Shown here in pieces: positions 58,315-64,000 of a stretch of 64,000 nucleotides of DNA (positions are counted from its first letter, which is position 1; each line of letters opens with the position of its first letter). Under the pieces are notes generated by a model, which was not told the origin of the DNA, ran no database searches, and worked only from the letters and a program-made list of their open reading frames with translations. The stretch lies in contig WUJK01000008.1 in assembly GCA_011317545.1 (NCBI GenBank), positions 1,798,001 to 1,862,000 on the forward strand, in the 5' to 3' direction. The translations under genes were made by a program, and so were the position numbers. This stretch comes from Coniella vitis (taxonomy: Eukaryota > Ascomycota > Sordariomycetes > Diaporthales > Schizoparmaceae).

Positions 58315-60182
58315 TCAGTCCGAAAGATCAGACATTTCATCCTCCGAAGGATCCCTCAAATACGAGAAGTCCAGGCTGCCACCTGGGATCTGAGCCGCGA
58401 GCTTGGAAAGCTTATCCTGTTGCGCAGTTGTGATCCGCGCATCGCCCAGTTGATTCATAATATAGAGGCGGAAGCCATGCCGGGAGGACCCGCCCTTGGC
58501 GACGTCCTCAAGGAATGATTTGATACCGGCAAAGGTAAAGGCGGACTCGCCGTTGATATTTATGGTCGTCAGGTGTGGCATTTTGGACAATGGTGCCCAG
58601 ATGTCATCAGTCAGCCCTGTGGGTTGTTAGTGCAACTTTTCACTTGATTATATGAGAGCCCTGGTAATCTGATGTCTTCTTGTACGTATACAATAATTAT
58701 CAGGTGGGACAGAGAAGAAAAGACAGATAACTTCAGCTGAGTAGGTCAAGGTGTCGCAGTACTCACATTCGCCATCGAAGCTGAGTGATTCAAGCTCAGG
58801 GATACAGGCCTGGATCTCGGCCAAGTCTTGCGAAGTCAACTGAATCTGGTCAATGAGCATCATGTCTAAGTCTTTCAACTTGGCACAGAAGCAGATTGAC
58901 TCGAGGAACAAGTCATGCCGCAAACCGGTGGGATCAGAAACCTCGGTTGTTGAACGAATCATGAGGCTCTCGAGGTCCGTTTGGCGGCCCACGGCAGAGT
59001 AGATTTCCACATCATCGTCAACTAGTTTAATTTCAAGGTCCTTCAGGCGCAAATCTGGTGATTTGAGGACCTCGGCTAGAAGTCCACTCGCACCTCCAAG
59101 GTCTCTGATTGCGAGTTTGCGAAGATGCTTGCACTCTTTCAGCCATGCCGAGACATCGATCAGAGGATCCTTATCACCTGCTGCCCAGGTGCTCGGCGCG
59201 GAAGGTGTGCTGGACTCTATTGTGAGAGATTCGAGGTACTGACACTTGCTCAAGAGGTGGAGAAAGGGCAAACACGTGCTCTGCAGGCTTGCCAGTGTCA
59301 AACTTGTTAGAGACCTGGAATGTTGCATAAGTCCGTCAAGTGTGTCGTATCCAACCTCGTTTGAGCTAAGGACGGCAAAATTCTCGAGCGAATGTGGTCT
59401 CAAGGTTCGGAAGAACGCCGACATGTTCTCTTCCACGGTCTGCCCTCGTATATTGAAGCAGGTCAGATCTCTGAAAGCTGGACAGTAGTCGCGTATGGAA
59501 GCAGCGACCTCTTCTGTTAACACAGAGCCATCCCGAATTGTCAGAGTTGTCAACGTCGATAGACGCGATGTCCAGACGGACAACAACCGAGTTGGGAGAT
59601 TTGCGCCTTCGAGGCTGGTAAGCTGCACTGTTTTATTTTCCTGGTCTGCCGCATCCTTGGCGAATTTTGTTACACTATCACCAACTTTCTCAATAATCTT
59701 CTGCCACTCTAGAACGGGTTTACCGGTTCGAGTTTTGCTGGATCTGCTTAGTATCTCAAAGTCCTCCATACGGCCCTCAAAGAACTTGGGCCTCAAGGCA
59801 GCACTTGTTGCGACATCTCGCAATAATTGCTCGAGGTCGCTAAGCAGGAGCGACTTGAGCCACAGGCAGTATGGGTACTGGGTCACGCCGATGCTGGACA
59901 GTATGATGGACCGCCACATGCCAGCCCATTTGTCTGCGCCCTTGATTGTGGTGATATCGGCATCGTCGGAGTCGGTAGTATCATGAATGCTTTGTAGGTC
60001 TGTCAACGAGCAGATCTGATGATTCTGAGAGAGGTTGTCGCGTACCTGTACAGCAGCGGTAGCGCGTGGAGGGCCCAGCTCTCACAGACCAACGCGGCGC
60101 TGAGGAGGCTCTTGAAGTCTTTCTGTCTCTGTAGGTCTTGGCAAACAAGCCACCAGATCTCTTGCGGGATATCTTTTCTCAT
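58315..60182 (-). CDS. F-box protein with leucine-rich-repeat-like body
   Basis: Probably a substrate adaptor of an SCF ubiquitin ligase. Three exons: 60046-60182, 58767-59989, 58315-58616, giving 553 residues. The F-box is at about residues 4-45: DIPQEIWWLVCQDLQ, then SLLSAALVCESWALHALPLLY. A TAG lies upstream in the same frame, so the ATG at 60182 is the first available. After the F-box comes the block WRSIILSSIG...YPYCLWLKSL, a pattern I have seen in large fungal F-box families. The rest is a series of short Leu-rich segments (for example LTSLTLASLQ, YLESLTIESS, HLRKLAIRDL) spaced like irregular LRRs. The first intron's acceptor (CAAAG) is the only one that keeps the frame. The substrate is unknown. 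Confidence 0.82.
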
Positions 60183-61028
60183 CGCGAGGTGATGTATGCG
60201 TCGTCTCTAAGCAAGATGCACCATGGAGCGCGTACTGATACCTGTTGTAGCTGGCTGTCTGTGAAGGCGAGTTGCGCGTCACCGTTGGGCATTCCTCATC
60301 CTAAGACGAGTTGCGAATGACATACAGCAAGCTGTGCAAGCAAGCAACGCGTAGCAGCTTCGAAGGCTATCCCTCAGAGCAATTGAAAGTACACGTTAAA
60401 CATGATGCCTCAGTCCGAGACGTGGAAAACGGATAAAATTATTTGGAGATGCGAACGATTACAGCCATGGAAAGGCACAGTTGATGTCGTCACAGGCACT
60501 GACAGCGCACATGGCCGTAACAGGGGGCCTAAACCATCAAGCACACGCCTTATTTACTGGGTCTTTGGGCGCGCGGGCGCGTTTGTAAGCTGCTGAAACC
60601 TTAGGCTGTAGGGTCCCGTCCAGCCCACGCGTCTCTATTCCTTAGGTCAAGTACTTGCTAGGTATTCTTAACCACCTTCCTTCCTGCTGAAATACTCCGA
60701 CGGACATTTCTGCCTAACGGTGTCGTTGGCCGGGAAAACCGTATTTTACAGAGACGAAAAGAAAAGCAAAAGTCCGTCACTACAAGTCCCATTCATATTT
60801 ATGGTCATCATATCCAGAGCTGTCCTTCTGTTCCCAGTACTCTCTTCTCGACGCGAGTAAAACATCGGACGCAAGGTCAACGGCACGGGCAAACCAGACT
60901 TTGAAGTCCACTCTACCGACAGTCAAAGGAAGCTATGAAGAATTTGCCATAGAGAAGAGCGAAATACGAGTTGAAATCTGTACTCGGCAAGCGGTCGCTG
61001 AGCAGGACAGGAGAAGCCTTGCACGGCG
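60183..61028. promoter_or_regulatory. Divergent promoter region of the F-box gene and RAD9
   Basis: About 850 bp between two divergent start codons. It has no motif copy of the TACATAGTA type and no supported gene. I see nothing more specific in it. Confidence 0.45.
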
Positions 61029-62697
61029 ATGGCGCTTGTCGACTTCACTCTGAGCGCGGACGGTGTTGGCGCGTTCAACGACGCGCTCATGTGCATCCAC
61101 AAGTTCAGCGACGACGTGGCAATTGAGATTCGAAAAGACGAGGTGATTCATTGCTCAGACAGAGAACGGTATCTTTCGCTATTCGACTGACATATGCACT
61201 GCATGTAGTTAGTCCTGACGGCCCTCAACCTCACCAAGTCGGCCTATGCCCGCTATGCTTTTGCGGCAAATCGCTTCTTCTCTCGGTTCTCCTTCGAGGG
61301 CAATGCGCAGTACCGCGAAAAGTTCTACTGCGTAATGTACATCAAGGCGTGTTTATTTCCAGAGATCATGCGTTCTATCGTCGAGCTAACGTGCGGAATA
61401 GGCATTGCTTACGGTTTTTCGCATTCGCAACGGAGGCGATCCAAGTAGAGATCGCGAGAATGCAGCAATCGAGAGATGCGACGTGACCATTGAGGACGGC
61501 CTAGGCAAAAAGAGTCGTTTCATCGCCAAGGTATTTGGCAGGAATGGTCAGTACCAGTACTTTTCATATTAATGTGCGGCCTCTCCCTGACCCTCATTAG
61601 GTATAACGGCCACCCATCGACTGGCTTTCGAAGCCAAATTACCGGTTCATGCCAAATTCAACAAGGCTGAAGCAGTTCACCATTGGACCATCAACCCGCG
61701 CACTCTACGCACGATGATGGATCACTTTGGCCCTGGCATTGATCTTTTGGACATCAACATCGACGGCGAGAATGTCGTTAATTTCACATGTTTTACGGAA
61801 AAGCAGGCCAACATTAATAATGAGAGCATGTACATTCTGAATCCCAGCGGCGATGGGGCACCACGCTGACAATTTTCTAGCCTTTCTGAAGAAGCCTCTG
61901 TATACGTCTATTGCAGTGGAAATGGATGAATTCGACGACATATCGGTAGCAGACAAGCTCCACATCATCATCAGCCTCAGAGACTTCCGTGCAATCGTCC
62001 AGCACGCTAACTATACCAGCAGTGAGCTGGTTACTGCGTACTCGAGACCGGGTCGTCCGATGAAAATTTCGTATAATGGCGATGGTACGGTCTGTGAGTT
62101 TATACTAATGACTGTTGACGAAAAGAGCACATCAGCCCAGAAAAAGGGGCAGCCGAAACCTGCGGCGAAGAAAGCCAAAGCGGTTCTCGAGGCTGCATCC
62201 AGCTCATCCCGACCTATCGCCGCAGCGAGAACTTCAGACGGGCAGCCAAGCCCTGTGCCACAAGCTCAAGAACAAGAAGCTCGACCAAGCCGCATGCCTC
62301 CGCCTCCGCAGAGGAATAACCCGCGATTATCACAATTCGATATTCGAGCCCCCTTGCAACAACCTCCGTCCACACTCAAATCCGAATCTCTCTTTCTGCC
62401 TCAGCCCGACGACGATGATCAGTGGGAGCCCGTGAACGTTGATGAGGACGATGAAGCGGCTGAACATGCTCGACTCGCCTGGGATGCTAGTAACCAACCG
62501 GTAAGATGAATCTCTTTTGTAAAATTGGTGCAGGACGCTAATATATGGTGTAGAATTCGACTATGCGAATCAGCAGCCACTTCGACAATGGCCTTGGCGT
62601 GCCACGTAGTAACGGTGATCCAGACCATATGCCCTCAACACTAGAACCGACACAAAATCTGGCAGATGTTCGAAAGTTTGGACTCTTTTCCGGTTAA
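61029..62697 (+). CDS. RAD9: DNA damage checkpoint protein RAD9 (9-1-1 clamp subunit)
   Basis: One subunit of the PCNA-like Rad9-Hus1-Rad1 clamp, loaded at damage sites and needed to activate the ATR-type kinase. Exons: 61029-61142, 61209-61331, 61402-61546, 61601-61825, 61881-62500, 62554-62697, giving 456 residues. The clamp domain begins MALVDFTLSADGVGAF and carries LVLTALNLTKSAYA, FEAKLPVHAKFN, TLRTMMDHFGPG, KKPLYTSIAVEMDEFDD and HIIISLRDFRAI. The tail after about residue 300 is Pro/Ser/Gln-rich with an acidic patch (PDDDDQWEP), the usual phosphorylated C-terminus. The fourth intron is awkward. The only GT (61830) is one base out of phase with the TAG acceptor. Using a GC donor at 61826 restores the frame and joins NNET to FLKKPL. 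Sequence error is the alternative. Confidence 0.9.
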
Positions 62698-62795
62698 AAG
62701 GTGCCAATCAGAGCCTGTACCGGCTCCTGCCGACTCCGCGGAATCTGGAACTTTTTGACAAAGGTCCGCCCACTCTTGCATGGAGATTGCAATGC

Positions 62796-63932
62796 TCATA
62801 GTTCGCTTGCCATTTCGATGCTTATCCAGCTGGTCGCACAACCAGCTCCTGTAGCTATTATCCGAGAGCCAGGGGGAATATACGTCTTCGAAGCAATCGT
62901 ATTCCACCTACCTTTGACATCGTTGTTTTCGACCTTAGGCCCGCAGTTGCCATGCTCTCCCCAGCCCCAGGAGAGCACATCGCCATCAGCTGTCATGGCG
63001 ACGACATGCTCACTACCGATGGAGATCTTGTCGAGCTCTGGCAGTCCCGGAGGTGCTAATTGACCGTGGTCATTCTTTCCCCAGTTGAGCAGGACACCAG
63101 CGTCTTGCAGGACATAGGCACCTCCCCAGCTTGCCCCAACGTCTCTCCATCCGGCAATCTTTGTGGGAGCAGATGATTTGATACCGGCTTTGTCGGTACC
63201 CAACACTTGGAGTTCGCCGGATCCAGGGGTCCCATAAACCGCCGTAAATTCTCTACCACAGACTGCTCTGGCAACTTTGAAGTCGATGCCTTCTACCCTT
63301 TTCGGCTCGTACACAACCCCATCGACGCTTGTACCTAATTGACCTTTACGTCCGTTTCCCCAGCCCCAAACCTCGCCATTGCTCAGCACGGCAACAACAT
63401 GTCCCATACACGCTGACAAGTCGGTTATTTCTGTTCCCGGTGGCGGAAAGTCCTTGATCTGTGAAACTGTAGGTGTGCGTATGACGAACTGTCCCTGACC
63501 CAGCTCGCCCTTGTGACCAGTGCCAAAAGTAGAGACGAGAGTGGTGCGGCCTTCCGAGTCGGACTGGGCGATCACCGAGGATTCCCAGGTGGCAGCTATA
63601 AATTTCACTGGCGGTATAGCTGAGGCCCCATCTCCTCCATGAACAGGGGTCAAAGCAACAGCTTGTGCAACAAATTGCCGAGCAGTGTCTTTTTGCTGCT
63701 GTGTGAGTGGTCCACAAGCGCCTGTTGAGTGATCTCCGGCCCAATACAGTTTTCCATCCCGCGCGAGAAGAAGTGTGTGGTTTCCACCGGCCGCAACGCA
63801 GATTATGGGTGCGAGGGGCTCTGCGCCGAGCGGAAAGAGTACTTGCCGTGGGATGGAAACATCTTGGTCGTGGCCGATGCCTAGCTGACCTGCACCGTTG
63901 GAACCGAGAGCATATAGAATTGGGACCGTCAT
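62796..63932 (-). CDS. ATS1: RCC1-repeat protein of the ATS1/KTI13 type
   Basis: A seven-bladed-propeller protein. Yeast Ats1/Kti13 (333 residues) works with Kti11 in Elongator-dependent tRNA modification and diphthamide synthesis. Single exon, 378 residues from the ATG at 63932 (MTVPILYALGSNGAGQLGIG). RCC1-type repeats are visible: GSNGAGQLGIG, GTGHKGELGQG, WGWGNGRKGQLG, NWGKNDHGQLAPPG, SWGWGEHGNCGP. The protein ends in GCATSWISIE. Its length and lack of extra domains fit Ats1 better than RCC1 itself. A GTAGGT near the end could be read as a donor, but read-through keeps a family-like ending. It converges with RAD9; the two stops are 98 bp apart. Confidence 0.82.
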   Translation of the reverse strand: MTVPILYALGSNGAGQLGIGHDQDVSIPRQVLFPLGAEPLAPIICVAAGGNHTLLLARDGKLYWAGDHSTGACGPLTQQQKDTARQFVAQAVALTPVHGGDGASAIPPVKFIAATWESSVIAQSDSEGRTTLVSTFGTGHKGELGQGQFVIRTPTVSQIKDFPPPGTEITDLSACMGHVVAVLSNGEVWGWGNGRKGQLGTSVDGVVYEPKRVEGIDFKVARAVCGREFTAVYGTPGSGELQVLGTDKAGIKSSAPTKIAGWRDVGASWGGAYVLQDAGVLLNWGKNDHGQLAPPGLPELDKISIGSEHVVAMTADGDVLSWGWGEHGNCGPKVENNDVKGRWNTIASKTYIPPGSRIIATGAGCATSWISIEMASEL

Positions 63933-64000
63933 TTTTGTTGTACGAATTGTTCGCCGGCTTTAGACAGGTGAATGCGAGTCTAGAACCCTGACGAACAGCA

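Overview
The window reads as nuclear DNA of a filamentous ascomycete (Pezizomycotina, probably Sordariomycetes and plausibly Hypocreales). The genes have several short introns with GTRNGT donors, CTRAC-like branch points and YAG acceptors. The gene set includes a CON7-type zinc-finger factor, a fungal THI20 fusion, a GH13_5 intracellular amylase, an Anp1-family mannosyltransferase and a PHO8 phosphatase. Base composition is near 50% GC, with no AT-rich RIP-like blocks. I see no bacterial operons, rRNA, tRNA, CRISPR array or intact transposon.

Layout. At 1-249 lies the acidic C-terminus of an unidentified gene. At 1104-3264 is THI20 (HMP/HMP-P kinase plus TenA), with nine exons. From 3265 to 26359 there are about 23 kb with no recognisable gene, full of homopolymer runs, simple repeats and a dispersed palindromic motif (TACTATGTA / TACATAGTA). 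At 26360-27681 is CON7, a C2H2 regulator standing alone between this desert and a second gene-poor stretch (27682-34325). From 34326 the window is gene dense: AAR2 (U5 snRNP assembly), RPS16 (minus) divergent from SNF8/VPS22, a GH13_5 alpha-amylase (minus), DBP2 (minus, with a 504-bp intron), an Mpv17/PMP22 protein (minus), an unknown cysteine-rich protein, an Anp1-family glycosyltransferase (minus), PHO8 alkaline phosphatase, an F-box/LRR-like protein (minus), RAD9 of the 9-1-1 clamp, and an ATS1/RCC1-like protein (minus).

The dense half is mostly housekeeping: translation (RPS16), RNA metabolism (AAR2, DBP2), endosomal sorting (SNF8), checkpoint (RAD9), phosphate and glycan metabolism (PHO8, Anp1-like, amylase). 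These genes do not form a cluster or shared pathway; they are independently transcribed neighbours. Exon models below were built by hand from splice signals, reading phase and family knowledge; every listed model closes in frame.

The most unusual signal is non-coding. By eye I count about 28 loci with an exact TACATAGTA/TACTATGTA 9-mer in 64 kb, where chance predicts less than one. All lie outside the exons I modelled. Most are in the gene desert upstream of CON7, and several expand to a perfect 14-16 bp palindrome. Gene-level oddities are a PHO8 model whose first coding exon is only the ATG, a likely GC-AG intron in RAD9, the long DBP2 intron at the site of the known autoregulatory DBP2 intron, and a 39-residue tandem duplication in the unknown protein.
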